From Rubricoccus marinus (GTDB lineage: Bacteria; Bacteroidota; Rhodothermia; Rhodothermales; Rubricoccaceae), in NCBI RefSeq assembly GCF_002257665.1, contig NZ_MQWB01000015.1, positions 1-64,000 of the forward strand: DNA of 64,000 bases, read 5' to 3'. Position numbers and translations under genes: made by a program. Below the pieces are notes generated by a model, which did no database searches, was not told the origin of the DNA, and saw only the letters and a program-made list of their open reading frames with translations. Positions 14,541 to 23,162 of this stretch are shown piece by piece; position 1 is the stretch's first letter; each line of letters begins with the position of its first letter.

Positions 14541-17500
14541 CACGCCCCACCGTCCGCAAGGGTGACCACGTCCGGCGGAATCCAGGGGTCGGCGATGGCG
14601 TCAGCGTAGGCGGCGTCGAGCTGGTCGCGGAGCGCGACGAGGGCGGCCAGGCGGCGGACGATGCCACGGAGGTGGTCCTTCTCAGCGAGCGTGAGCGGCC
14701 CATCGCGCCGGTTCCGGTCGCGGTAGCCGAGCCACTTTTTGACGACGGGGTACCCCCCAATCTCGACATCCCAGACCGCCTCGGGGACGTCCTCGAAGTA
14801 GACCTCGTCGCTGATGTGGAGCGCACCGTCGCGGTCGCCGGGGTCGTCGTCGGCCTGGTCGGGGACCGGGCGCCAGCCGCCATTGGAGCCGCCAAAGTGG
14901 AGGATCTCGACGCGGAGGTCGCCCTCGCGGACGGGGCCGCCGCCGACACGGCGGAGCTTGGCGAGGGCTGCGAGTCGGTCGTCCCCAAGAACGGCGCGGG
15001 CGACGGGCTCGGCGTCCTGGAGCGGGTCGAGGAGCGTGGCAATCTGGCCACCGAGGGCGACGGCCCGGTCGAACACGTGCGGGTCGCGGGGGACCGGGAC
15101 GCGCGCCCAGTCCTGGGAGAGCGCGTCGCGGTGGTCGTCCTGGTAGGCGGGCGCGTGGAGGAGGGCGAGCGAGACGCGGAAGAGCCGCCGGACAAAGCCG
15201 CGGGCGTCCTCGCCGGAGAGATCCCCGTCAAGCCCGAACGTCTCGCGGGCATGGTCCCACACCTCCGAGAAGAGGTTGGCCGCACGGACGACGCGTTCGG
15301 GCTGCGCCTCGGTGAACATGTCGCCCTCGACGGCAGGGACGACGTGGTCCACGTCCGCTGGGAAGGCCGCTGGTCCTCGGTCGTGGAGGTGGTGGTCGAA
15401 GAGCGAGGTGGCGAGGAGCGGGAGGCCCTCGCTCGTCTGGCGGGCCTCAGGAACGGTGACGAGCAGCTCGTTGCCGTGGATGTTCTCGCCGAGCTCCACC
15501 CGGCGCTGCTCATTCATGAGCTTGATCGCCTTCTCGTCCGGGTGGTCGGCGTAGTACGACCGCTCATAATAAATGAACCGGGCGTCGAGGGGGAAGACGA
15601 CGTAGGGCTCGACGGCGTCGGAGTCGAAGGCGGAGTGCTCTTGGAGCGCTTCGCGAACCGCCACGTAGTCGTAGCGCGCCCAGTCCTTCGCGAGCCCCGG
15701 GTGGTCGGCCGCGAAGTCATCGTGCGACACGTCGTCGGAGAAGTAGGCCCGCATCCGTTCGGCGAGCGCGTCGCGGTTGACGTCGACGAGGCTCTTCTCC
15801 TGGAGTCCCCGGTTCGGGTTCACGCCCTGCACGCGCTGCTCGAACAGCTCATCAAGGCCGTACCAGTCCTCGTAGCCGCCGGTCGTCTCGTACGGGAGGA
15901 GCTTGTAGGTCCGCTCGCGGGTCGGGGCGGCCAGCGCATCGTAGGACCGGGGGCCTTGGGGTAGGACGGCTGCCTCGTCGGCCTCCGCCTCGGTGAGTTC
16001 GTCGAGCGAGCGGAGGAGCGCGGCGCGCTTGGCGTCGGCGCGGCCCCAGAAGTCGCGATAGTGGACGGCGGCGGGGCCGCCGGCGTCGTGGTCGGGCCGC
16101 TTGACGAGCGTGGTGATGGCCGTTCCCGGCTGGATGCCACGGGGGTCGCGGGCCGTCGTGAACACGCTCTCGTCGGCGCCGCCGGCCCCCGAGGGCGCCC
16201 AGTCCGGGATTCGCTTGCCGGTCCGGTACTTGTCGCCGTTCAGGTTGTCGACCCAGACCTCATCGAAGTGCGAGAGCAGCGACTCCCGCATGAGTGGGTG
16301 GGACCGCCCGCGGAGGAACGAGTTGTTCGAGATGAATGAGACGACACCATGGGGGGCGTGGACCCCGACGCGCTCCTCGGCGACGCGGAAGAACCGGACG
16401 TAGAGGTCCTCGAGCACCTGCTTGCGGATGCCGTACTCGGAGTAGAGCCGGGTGGACCCGACCTTCCTCCCGTTATCGTTGCGCGTGACGCCCTGGTAGG
16501 CGTCGAGGATGAACGCCTCCTCCTCCACAGGGACGCCAGCGAACCGGTTGTAGGGCGGGTTGCCGAGGACGACGATGACCTCGGCGTCAGTCTTGACCTG
16601 GAGGGCCGCGTCGCGCTCCTCCTTGAGCTCAGGGAAGTTGAGGTCGAGCTGGCTGCCCCCGGACCATCCCGTGAGCGCGTTCGTCAGGAACACGCCGGGG
16701 CGGTGATCCTTGCCCGGCTCGGCGCCGAGCGAGGCGAGAAGGAGGTGGATCTGTAGGTGGGCGACGACAAACGGCGCGGTTAGGATCTCGAACCCGAGGA
16801 CCCGTCGCTCGACAGCCCGGAGGAGTGTGTCTCCGAGCTCGTCCTCGACGCCATCGCGACGGAGAGTTTCAGCGATACACGCGAGCGTCTCGATGAGATA
16901 GGCGCCGGTCCCGCAGGCCGGGTCGAGCACGACGACGGACTCGTCGGCGAGGCCGCGGGCGAGGCCCATCTCACGGAGGAGGGCGTCGGCACGGCGGACC
17001 TGGTACCGGACGACTTCGGGCGGGGTGTACCACACGCCAAGCTCCTTGCGAAGGTCGGGGTCGAAGGTCTCGAGGAACGGCTCGTAGAAGTAGACGACGG
17101 CCGAGGCGATGGTCCGGCCGAGGTCGCCGACGCCTCCCCCCTCCCCTGCTTCTCCCCCGGCTACCCCCTCGTCGGCGCCGTCCGCCAGCGGGGCGAGGGC
17201 GGGGATGTCGAGGCGGCGGAAGAACCGGTCCTCGTCGACGCGCCCGAGTGTCTCCGTGGCGAGGTCGAGGTAAGGCCGGAGGCCGAGCTCGGCGAGGCGG
17301 CGGGGGTGCTGAATCTCGTGGAAGAGCCCGCTGAGGAACGGGAGCCGGAGGTGCTCGGCGATGTCGCGCCAGTGGAACTCGCGTTCGCCGTCGGCGTCGC
17401 GGTCGAGGTGGGAGAGCGTCCACCCCGCGAAGAGGCCGTAGTAGACGGTCTGCACAAGCGACGAGCGGAAAAACTCCTCGCCCTTGGCGTCGGCGAACGT

Positions 17501-18172
17501 GACGCCTAGGGCCTCGCCGAAGTCGTCGGCGAGCGCGCCGACGGCGTTCGTGAACTGGGCCGGAAAGTCGGCCTTGGCGCGGCGGGCCTGGCGGGCGAGG
17601 ACACGGGCGAGCGTCTCGGGCTCACCGATCGGCGCGTAGAGCGTGGCCGCCCGCTCGAGGAGCTCGGCAACCTCGGCCGCGACGCGGGCGGGGCGGCGGC
17701 CGTCGGCTAGGGCGTCCTCGGAGGCCCAGATCTCAACGACCTCGTGGAGCGTCCGGCGGTCAGGCGGGACGGGGCCGTCGCCGGACCAGTCGGCGTCGGG
17801 CGTGAGAAGCGCGAACTGGCGGACGGTCGAGAGGACGACGACGCCGGTCCGGGCGAGGTAGCGGCCGACCTGGTCGTTGGTCCCGGTCGAGAAGGCGAGG
17901 TCGCGGATGTCGGCGTCGGGCCGCTTGACCTCGAAGCAGACGGTGACGAAATCGCCTCCGCCGTCGTACAGGGCCAAGTCCGGGACGTCGCGGCCGCCCT
18001 TACGCCTCTCGCTCGTGTTGGTGCGAACGTCAGCGGGGAGTCCGAGGTGCCCGAGGAGCCGCTGGACGAGCGTCCGGAGGGCGGGGTAGTAAGTCTCCTC
18101 GCGCGTGGTGTCGGCCGCGGCGAGGGGGGCGACGTCGTCGGCGTAGGCGTCGAGCGCTTGCTTGGGCGTCAT
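14540..18172 (-). CDS. fused restriction endonuclease-N6-adenine methyltransferase (type IIG/ISP-like)
   Basis: About 1210 residues from ATG 18172; a GTG at 18205 is less likely. An N-terminal nuclease domain shows VCFEVKRPDADI near residue 80. A linker is followed by an amino-methyltransferase with SAM motif DPACGTGAYL (about 415) and catalytic NPPYNR (about 537). The long C-terminal part should include target recognition. Single-chain enzymes of this type cut and methylate DNA with one specificity domain. No separate specificity or helicase gene is present. It sits 69 bp after the DUF2235 gene and overlaps the DAC-like gene's start by one base. Confidence 0.8.
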   Translation of the reverse strand: MTPKQALDAYADDVAPLAAADTTREETYYPALRTLVQRLLGHLGLPADVRTNTSERRKGGRDVPDLALYDGGGDFVTVCFEVKRPDADIRDLAFSTGTNDQVGRYLARTGVVVLSTVRQFALLTPDADWSGDGPVPPDRRTLHEVVEIWASEDALADGRRPARVAAEVAELLERAATLYAPIGEPETLARVLARQARRAKADFPAQFTNAVGALADDFGEALGVTFADAKGEEFFRSSLVQTVYYGLFAGWTLSHLDRDADGEREFHWRDIAEHLRLPFLSGLFHEIQHPRRLAELGLRPYLDLATETLGRVDEDRFFRRLDIPALAPLADGADEGVAGGEAGEGGGVGDLGRTIASAVVYFYEPFLETFDPDLRKELGVWYTPPEVVRYQVRRADALLREMGLARGLADESVVVLDPACGTGAYLIETLACIAETLRRDGVEDELGDTLLRAVERRVLGFEILTAPFVVAHLQIHLLLASLGAEPGKDHRPGVFLTNALTGWSGGSQLDLNFPELKEERDAALQVKTDAEVIVVLGNPPYNRFAGVPVEEEAFILDAYQGVTRNDNGRKVGSTRLYSEYGIRKQVLEDLYVRFFRVAEERVGVHAPHGVVSFISNNSFLRGRSHPLMRESLLSHFDEVWVDNLNGDKYRTGKRIPDWAPSGAGGADESVFTTARDPRGIQPGTAITTLVKRPDHDAGGPAAVHYRDFWGRADAKRAALLRSLDELTEAEADEAAVLPQGPRSYDALAAPTRERTYKLLPYETTGGYEDWYGLDELFEQRVQGVNPNRGLQEKSLVDVNRDALAERMRAYFSDDVSHDDFAADHPGLAKDWARYDYVAVREALQEHSAFDSDAVEPYVVFPLDARFIYYERSYYADHPDEKAIKLMNEQRRVELGENIHGNELLVTVPEARQTSEGLPLLATSLFDHHLHDRGPAAFPADVDHVVPAVEGDMFTEAQPERVVRAANLFSEVWDHARETFGLDGDLSGEDARGFVRRLFRVSLALLHAPAYQDDHRDALSQDWARVPVPRDPHVFDRAVALGGQIATLLDPLQDAEPVARAVLGDDRLAALAKLRRVGGGPVREGDLRVEILHFGGSNGGWRPVPDQADDDPGDRDGALHISDEVYFEDVPEAVWDVEIGGYPVVKKWLGYRDRNRRDGPLTLAEKDHLRGIVRRLAALVALRDQLDAAYADAIADPWIPPDVVTLADGGA

Positions 18173-18241
18173 GGGGGGACGGTTGGCGGGGGGCCAAGTT
18201 CGCACACGTCGACAGCCGTCACCGAGACGGCAAACGAAGTG

Positions 18242-19360
18242 TCACGGCTCCGAAGACGTTCGCCCGTCGACCACGTCCGCAAAGCGGATCCAAGGGACGA
18301 CGCGGGGATTCTCAGGCACGTTCAGCGGGTCGTACTCCGAATCGTCCTCCCGCTTGTGCTGTACGGACTCGTGAACACGTTCCCTACTTCGTAGCGTGCG
18401 GGACTTCCACAGATTGAGGTGGGGCAGCCTCCTCCGCCATCGGCTCGACCACCTCATCTTTGGGAAGACCTCCGCGAGGTGCCACGGGCCCGTCAGTGAG
18501 TTGTGGACGGAGTGCGACGGGCCGACCAACGGCCGGACCGTCCCTACGGCCTCTATGGCAGCGGCCTCGTCCACGTCGAGCCCGGCCCGGTGCGCCTCGA
18601 CGAGCATCCACTCGAGAGCGATCCGGCCGAGGTGCCCCTCCTCCGCCGGGTACCCCCCGCCGACGTCGCTGTGGACGCCGGGGAACCAGACCTCGACGAG
18701 GTCCTCGGGGCCGCGTACGCGGTTCTGACGGAAGAACGCGCGCCGCTCGTCGACGGACACCGCGTGTCTGACCGTCCCGACTCCATCGAGCGACGCGGTG
18801 TAGGGGTACGTCTTCGGGTCCCACACCCAGCCGACGGAGCTCACGGTGTCCCAGAGGCCGAGGAAGTGGACGGGGCAGGGCCGGGCGAACGTCCGCTTGA
18901 ACCCGGCGAGCCCGGACGCTCCGTGACCGAGCGCGACGTCGAACTCCTTCCCCGCGTAGAGCCGGACGGCGTAGTCGATGAGGTTGTCGTTGCCGCGTGG
19001 GAGGAGCCCGCACATGTGGAGGAGACCGGCCAACACGCGGGCCGTGTACGCCCCCCGGCTGAACCCGAAGATGTAGACGCGGTCGCCGGGCTCGTACGTC
19101 GCCATGAGGAAGCGGTAGGCGTCCTTGAGGTTGGCCGTGAGCCCGAGCCCGAACGCCATCCCGAACACCTTCATCACCGAGCGCGTGGCCGCGTTCAGGA
19201 CGGGGCTCGCGCTGAAGGTCCCGATGCCAGGGTCGTAGAACGCGGCCTGTCGGTCGGGGTCGTCCTTCTCGAGAAGCTCGAAGAGCCGGACGACGTTCGT
19301 GTTCCGCTTCCCGTACTCGTTGTTCGTGCCGTCGAGGCAGAGGACGACGTTCTTGCTCAT
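18242..19360 (-). CDS. DUF2235 alpha/beta hydrolase (phospholipase-like)
   Basis: 372 residues from ATG 19360 (MSKNVVLCLDGTNNEYG); the in-frame extension upstream overlaps another gene and is not coding. Features of DUF2235: LCLDGTNN near the start, YDPGIGTF, the nucleophile elbow GFSRGAYTARVLAGL, FLGLWDTVSSVG, and VWFPGVHSDVGGGY near the acid/His region. Relatives include type VI phospholipase-like effectors. Here it is embedded in a defence operon, 41 bp downstream of the MBL-fold gene, so a membrane-damaging effector role is possible (inference). Confidence 0.82.
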   Translation of the reverse strand: MSKNVVLCLDGTNNEYGKRNTNVVRLFELLEKDDPDRQAAFYDPGIGTFSASPVLNAATRSVMKVFGMAFGLGLTANLKDAYRFLMATYEPGDRVYIFGFSRGAYTARVLAGLLHMCGLLPRGNDNLIDYAVRLYAGKEFDVALGHGASGLAGFKRTFARPCPVHFLGLWDTVSSVGWVWDPKTYPYTASLDGVGTVRHAVSVDERRAFFRQNRVRGPEDLVEVWFPGVHSDVGGGYPAEEGHLGRIALEWMLVEAHRAGLDVDEAAAIEAVGTVRPLVGPSHSVHNSLTGPWHLAEVFPKMRWSSRWRRRLPHLNLWKSRTLRSRERVHESVQHKREDDSEYDPLNVPENPRVVPWIRFADVVDGRTSSEP

Positions 19361-19401
19361 GGCGCTCCGTGTACGGGGTGGACATCGGTGGCTCTCGGGG
19401 C

Positions 19402-20454
19402 TCAGTCGCGGACGCTCCCCCGGTAGCGGACGAACACATGGCCGCCCCCCGTGATGGCGACGTCGACGTCGCCCCCGGCTCCAGCGGGCCGGGGCCAGTC
19501 GTCCCGCGCCCACTCCTTGTCCTCGGCGGGGTCCTCCGCATCTGTCCGGAGGATGCGCCAGGGGGCCACGCCGGCGGCGACGAAGCGCTCGGCCGTCGTC
19601 CGGCGGGGGTGGCCGTGGCCCTCGCCGGCCGAGAACACGACCCAAGTCGGATCGACGGCCCCGATGAACGCGGCCGAGCTCGCGTCGTCGGCGCCGTGAT
19701 GGGCCGCGACGAGGACGTCGGAGGCGAGCGGGACGACCGGGGCGAACGCGATCATGTCGCGTTCCGTAGCCGCGGCTGCCTCCATCATGCGCTCCGTGCT
19801 CTCGGCGGCCTCCGACGTCCCGCGTGCCCGGCCGAAGGCGTCGCCGGCGATGAGGACCGACCCGCCCCGGTACGAGATCCGAGCGGCGACGCTGATCGCG
19901 TTTTTCCGCTCGCTCCGGCCCGTCAGTCCCCAATCGTCGGGCGGCTCGGGCGCGCCGGCGAGGAAGGTGACGAAGGCGTCGCCGTACCGGTAGGTAGCCC
20001 CCGGGGGGAGCTCGGTCCGCTGGAGGTTGACGTCGACGAGCTCGCCCGCCTCGGCGCGCGCGGTGATCGTCGAGTCGAGGCGCCGCCAGGTCTGGCTCGC
20101 CCCCTCCAAGAACCCGGTCCGTACGACACGTCGGACCCGGCCCCGGTAGGCGTCGAGGAGGCTGAGGGCGTCGTTGAGGTGGTCGACGTCGGGGTGGCTG
20201 ATGACGAGGAGGTCGATGTCCTCGTCGTCCGGGACGACCTCGCGGACGCCGTCGAGGACCGGGTTGCCACGGACGTCGTCGCCGGCGTCGAAGACGACGT
20301 AGTGCCCACCCGGGAGGGCTGCTACGACGGACAGTGCCTGCCCCACGTCCAACACGCGTACGAGGGCAACGTCTTCTGGAAGGGCAGGTTGGGACTGGGC
20401 GGACGCGCCGACGCCTATTGCTAAAGCGACGGCGAGGAGCAGGAGATCTCGCAT
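19402..20454 (-). CDS. exported metallo-beta-lactamase-fold hydrolase, ComEC-C-like
   Basis: 350 residues with a cleavable-looking signal peptide (MRDLLLLAVALAIGVGASAQS). The MBL domain starts LVRVLDVGQALSVVAALPGG, has VFDAGDD, the zinc motif SHPDVDHL, a conserved VLIAGDA, and LVAAHHGADDAS. This resembles the MBL domain of ComEC and stand-alone relatives acting on nucleic acids or nucleotides. An exported hydrolase is unusual inside a CBASS-type transcription unit, since cyclic nucleotides are cytosolic. It might act on incoming DNA or simply be a passenger gene. Confidence 0.78.
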   Translation of the reverse strand: MRDLLLLAVALAIGVGASAQSQPALPEDVALVRVLDVGQALSVVAALPGGHYVVFDAGDDVRGNPVLDGVREVVPDDEDIDLLVISHPDVDHLNDALSLLDAYRGRVRRVVRTGFLEGASQTWRRLDSTITARAEAGELVDVNLQRTELPPGATYRYGDAFVTFLAGAPEPPDDWGLTGRSERKNAISVAARISYRGGSVLIAGDAFGRARGTSEAAESTERMMEAAAATERDMIAFAPVVPLASDVLVAAHHGADDASSAAFIGAVDPTWVVFSAGEGHGHPRRTTAERFVAAGVAPWRILRTDAEDPAEDKEWARDDWPRPAGAGGDVDVAITGGGHVFVRYRGSVRD

Positions 20455-20487
20455 CGGCAGTGAGTCGCGGTGAGGTCAGGAGTAGAG

Positions 20488-21264
20488 CTAGAACGACTCC
20501 AGCGCCTCCGAGTAGGCGAGCAGGTCAATGGCCGGGACGGTACCGAGGCGCCGGAGAGCGATCTGGAACTTCAGGAAGAAGGTGATGAGCGCCTCCTCTT
20601 GCGTGCTGCGGCTCATCGCGAACCCCTCCTCGTAAACGGCGCGGAACGACCCGACGCGAAGCGCGCATCCAATGTCGATCTGGCCGTAGTCGTCCTGCTC
20701 TTGGAGGACCGCTTCGAGGCGGTTCCCCAGAGGGTCCGCCCAGTCCTCCGTTCCGCGGTAGGTGAGGATGCCTGCGAGGATGTTGCCGGGCTCCTTCGGG
20801 GGTGCAGTCCCTTCAACGTGATGGACGTGGGTGGACGTGCGGCGGAGACGCCGGACGCTGGCGGCCTTCCGAGCAGCGGCCTGGACGTTGCCGCGGTCGA
20901 GGACCTGCTTCACCTCGAAGACGGCGTATACGCTCTCAGCTGGGACGTACGTCCGGGCCTTCTCTCGGAAGATAAACGGCGTGTACTGCTGGTCGTAGAC
21001 GACGACGTCGATCTGCTCGCTCTTGTACCCGTCGCTGTCGATGACGAACGCCTTGTCGACGCTGTAACGATTGGGGAGGTAGTCCCGGAGCCAGGGGATC
21101 CAGTGGTCCTCATGGGCGTCGCCCTTCGTGGGTCCATGGTCCTCGTCCTCGTGGTTCTCCAGCTCCGCGCACATCTTCTTCTGGAGCCGGAGGAAGCGCT
21201 CGCGGAGGTCGACCCGCTTGTTGTTCTCGACCCGGAGATCGGCCGGGGGTTCTGTTGTCGTCAT
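20488..21264 (-). CDS. DUF6602-type putative nuclease
   Basis: 258 residues. The pattern DGYKSEQIDVVVYD (Glu83, Asp86) followed by PAESVYAVFEVKQ (Glu110, Glu117, Lys119) is the signature of a PD-(D/E)XK-type domain in the DUF6602 group, with a helical C-terminal half. It lies 9 bp downstream of the CD-NTase gene, where a CBASS effector normally sits. No NucC, patatin or 2TM effector is present. I infer that it is the effector, though direct activation by a cyclic oligonucleotide is not shown. Confidence 0.65.
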   Translation of the reverse strand: MTTTEPPADLRVENNKRVDLRERFLRLQKKMCAELENHEDEDHGPTKGDAHEDHWIPWLRDYLPNRYSVDKAFVIDSDGYKSEQIDVVVYDQQYTPFIFREKARTYVPAESVYAVFEVKQVLDRGNVQAAARKAASVRRLRRTSTHVHHVEGTAPPKEPGNILAGILTYRGTEDWADPLGNRLEAVLQEQDDYGQIDIGCALRVGSFRAVYEEGFAMSRSTQEEALITFFLKFQIALRRLGTVPAIDLLAYSEALESF

Positions 21265-21273
21265 GATGTGGGG

Positions 21274-22161
21274 TTACGAGAGCGGGAAGAGCGGGCCGAA
21301 GACGTCGTTGCGCCAGATGTCGAGGGCGTCGCCGTTGCGGCCGGCGCGCTTGGCCTGGACGGCGCGGTCGACGTGTCGGCCGGCGTCGTCGAGCGCGGCC
21401 TCGGCGACGCTGCACTGGGCCGCATCCATCCGGTCGGAGACAGGGGTGCCGAGCCCGACAGGGTCGTCCCAAGTCTCGCGGATGCGGTCACGGGCGGTGG
21501 CGAAAAAGGCCTTGAGCTCGTAGACGTAGCCGCCGCTGAACGGGGGCCGGAGGAGCTCGAGGGCCATGACCTCGATGAGGAACGAGGGCTTGATGGGTTT
21601 GCCGTGGTGCTCGTTCCACTTCTTGACCATCTTGACCACCGGCTTCCACTGCTTGCCGAACGCCTTGTTGGCGTCGGTCGCCAGCGCCGCGTGCCGTTCG
21701 GGGTCGGTCTTGACCCAGGTCTCGTCCCACCCGTCGGGGATGAGGTAGTGGCCGTTCTCGGCGAAGGCCGGGACGGCGTCGAGGCTGAGCACGCGGTCGT
21801 CCTGGCCCGCCACGCCGAGCTCGACCCCCACGGAGCGCCGCCCGAGGTCGACGCAGCTCCGCCCGTACGCGTCGACGAGGCACGTTTTGACGTCGCCGAG
21901 GAGGACGCTCGGCTTCTCGGTGAGGTAGTCGCCGTGGGCGTCGCGGCTGAGCGTGAAGAAGACGTCGACGTCCTTAAGCGGCTTCGTCTTCGTGTGGCGG
22001 GCGTAAGAGCCCGTGAGGACGTCGCGGTCGACGGTGAACGCGGCCTTGACGTGGTCGCGGAGCTCGTAGTGGCGTCGGCTGGCGTCCTTCTGCTCCCGGT
22101 CGTTGAGCTCGAGCCGGGACTTGAACTTGGCGAAGGCGTCGTCGAGGGAGATCAAGGGCAT
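21274..22161 (-). CDS. cdn: CD-NTase, cyclic oligonucleotide synthase of CBASS
   Basis: 295 residues from ATG 22161 (MPLISLDDAFAKF). The pol-beta-like nucleotidyltransferase motif is clear: GSYARHTKTKPLKDVDVFF (Gly51-Ser52, acidic Asp64 and Asp66) with a third acidic residue in LSLDAVPAF (Asp127). A helical C-terminal domain includes KPSFLIEVMALELL. CD-NTases make cyclic di- or trinucleotide alarms on phage infection. The adjacent HORMA and TRIP13-like genes place it in type III CBASS, where HORMA binding activates the synthase. The exact clade and product cannot be read off here. Confidence 0.85.
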   Translation of the reverse strand: MPLISLDDAFAKFKSRLELNDREQKDASRRHYELRDHVKAAFTVDRDVLTGSYARHTKTKPLKDVDVFFTLSRDAHGDYLTEKPSVLLGDVKTCLVDAYGRSCVDLGRRSVGVELGVAGQDDRVLSLDAVPAFAENGHYLIPDGWDETWVKTDPERHAALATDANKAFGKQWKPVVKMVKKWNEHHGKPIKPSFLIEVMALELLRPPFSGGYVYELKAFFATARDRIRETWDDPVGLGTPVSDRMDAAQCSVAEAALDDAGRHVDRAVQAKRAGRNGDALDIWRNDVFGPLFPLS

Positions 22162-22184
22162 CGGGTTGGGGCGTCTGTGCCGGG

Positions 22185-22682
22185 CTAGAGTGGGCGCCAG
22201 TAGGCGAAGTCGGACCCGATGGCGTGGGTCCCGATCGTGGTGCCGACCGAGTGCCGGACGAACCCGTCGGTCGAGGTGTACGTGGTCGGCGACCACCCGG
22301 CGACGTCGGGCCGGCCGGACTTGGTGTGGAGCAGGACGCGGTAGTCGCACGTGCTGGCGACGGCGCCGGCTTTGGCGATGGCGAAGCGGAGGGCGTCGGT
22401 GTCGGCCCACATCTCGCCCTCGCCGTCGTAGCTGTAGGTGAGGGTCGCGTCCCACCGCGTGACGAGGGCGCCGGTCGTCGGGTGGAGCACCTCCAAGACG
22501 ACGCGCTCGAGGTCGCGGGTGCCGAGCCAGGTGCGGAGGGCGAGGTCGATGGACTCCCACTCGCGGCCGAGCTTGGCGGCGCTGAGCCCGCTCCGGACGA
22601 CGATCGTCTTGAGCGACCGGAGCATCTGGTCGCTCACGTACGTGACGCTGTGGGTGAAGGTGTTGACGGCGACGACGCTCAT
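22185..22682 (-). CDS. cap7: bacterial HORMA-domain protein, Cap7-like
   Basis: 165 residues. The N-terminus (NTFTHSVTYVSDQMLRSLKTIV) and the end (STDGFVRHSVGTTIG followed by DFAYWRPL) match bacterial HORMA proteins of type III CBASS, as do LVTRWDATLTYSYDG and SCDYRVLLHTKSGRPDV. These proteins switch conformation on binding a peptide and then activate the CD-NTase. Seven bases separate it from the Cap8-like gene upstream, and 23 bp from the CD-NTase downstream. Confidence 0.85.
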   Translation of the reverse strand: MSVVAVNTFTHSVTYVSDQMLRSLKTIVVRSGLSAAKLGREWESIDLALRTWLGTRDLERVVLEVLHPTTGALVTRWDATLTYSYDGEGEMWADTDALRFAIAKAGAVASTCDYRVLLHTKSGRPDVAGWSPTTYTSTDGFVRHSVGTTIGTHAIGSDFAYWRPL

Positions 22683-22688
22683 GGCTCG

Positions 22689-23162
22689 CTACAGGTCGTT
22701 GAAGAGATCGGTGTCGATCTGGAAGTCCCCGGTGTTGCCCGGCGATGTACGCGACTCGGAGGCCCCCTCGGGGAGCCCCTGCGCAGCGTCGTAGGCGGTC
22801 ACGCGGGGCGTGGCGGCGAGGGCGCTCTCGACCCACGCGAGGTCGTCGGCGTGGCACGGGAGCCAGAGGGTCCAGTCGGAGCCGTCCCCCTCGAGGTCGA
22901 CGGAGGCCTCGTTGGCGTCGTCGCCCTCGACGGCGTCGTCGCCGTAGAGGCAGTACACGCGGACGCGCGGCCCGGCCCCGGTGAGGACGAACGGGCTGGC
23001 CTCGGGCACGCGTTCGGCGATCGACGAGGCGGCAGGTCCGGCGGCGGCGGTCAGGCTGGGCGGGGCGCTCCAGCCCGAGAAGAGGAGGTCGCGGATGAGG
23101 TCCCAGGTTTGGGTCCCGGTCCGGGCGGGGCTCGCGGCGACGCGGCGGGCGATGACGCTCAT
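22689..23162 (-). CDS. cap8: second HORMA-associated CBASS protein, Cap8-like
   Basis: 157 residues between cap6 (4-bp overlap) and cap7 (6-bp gap). The start MSVIARRVAASPARTGTQTWDLI and the acidic end (GDFQIDTDLFNDL) do not match an enzyme family. Position is the main argument: type III CBASS loci with two HORMA-related genes have Cap8 next to Cap7 and Cap6. It could supply the closure peptide that the HORMA protein recognises. Assignment is mostly from context. Confidence 0.6.
   Translation of the reverse strand: MSVIARRVAASPARTGTQTWDLIRDLLFSGWSAPPSLTAAAGPAASSIAERVPEASPFVLTGAGPRVRVYCLYGDDAVEGDDANEASVDLEGDGSDWTLWLPCHADDLAWVESALAATPRVTAYDAAQGLPEGASESRTSPGNTGDFQIDTDLFNDL

Noticed and set aside
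14450-15964. Long plus-strand frame opposite the restriction-methylation gene
   Set aside because: Val/Asp/Arg-rich shadow of codons on the other strand; the minus-strand frame has clear methylase motifs.
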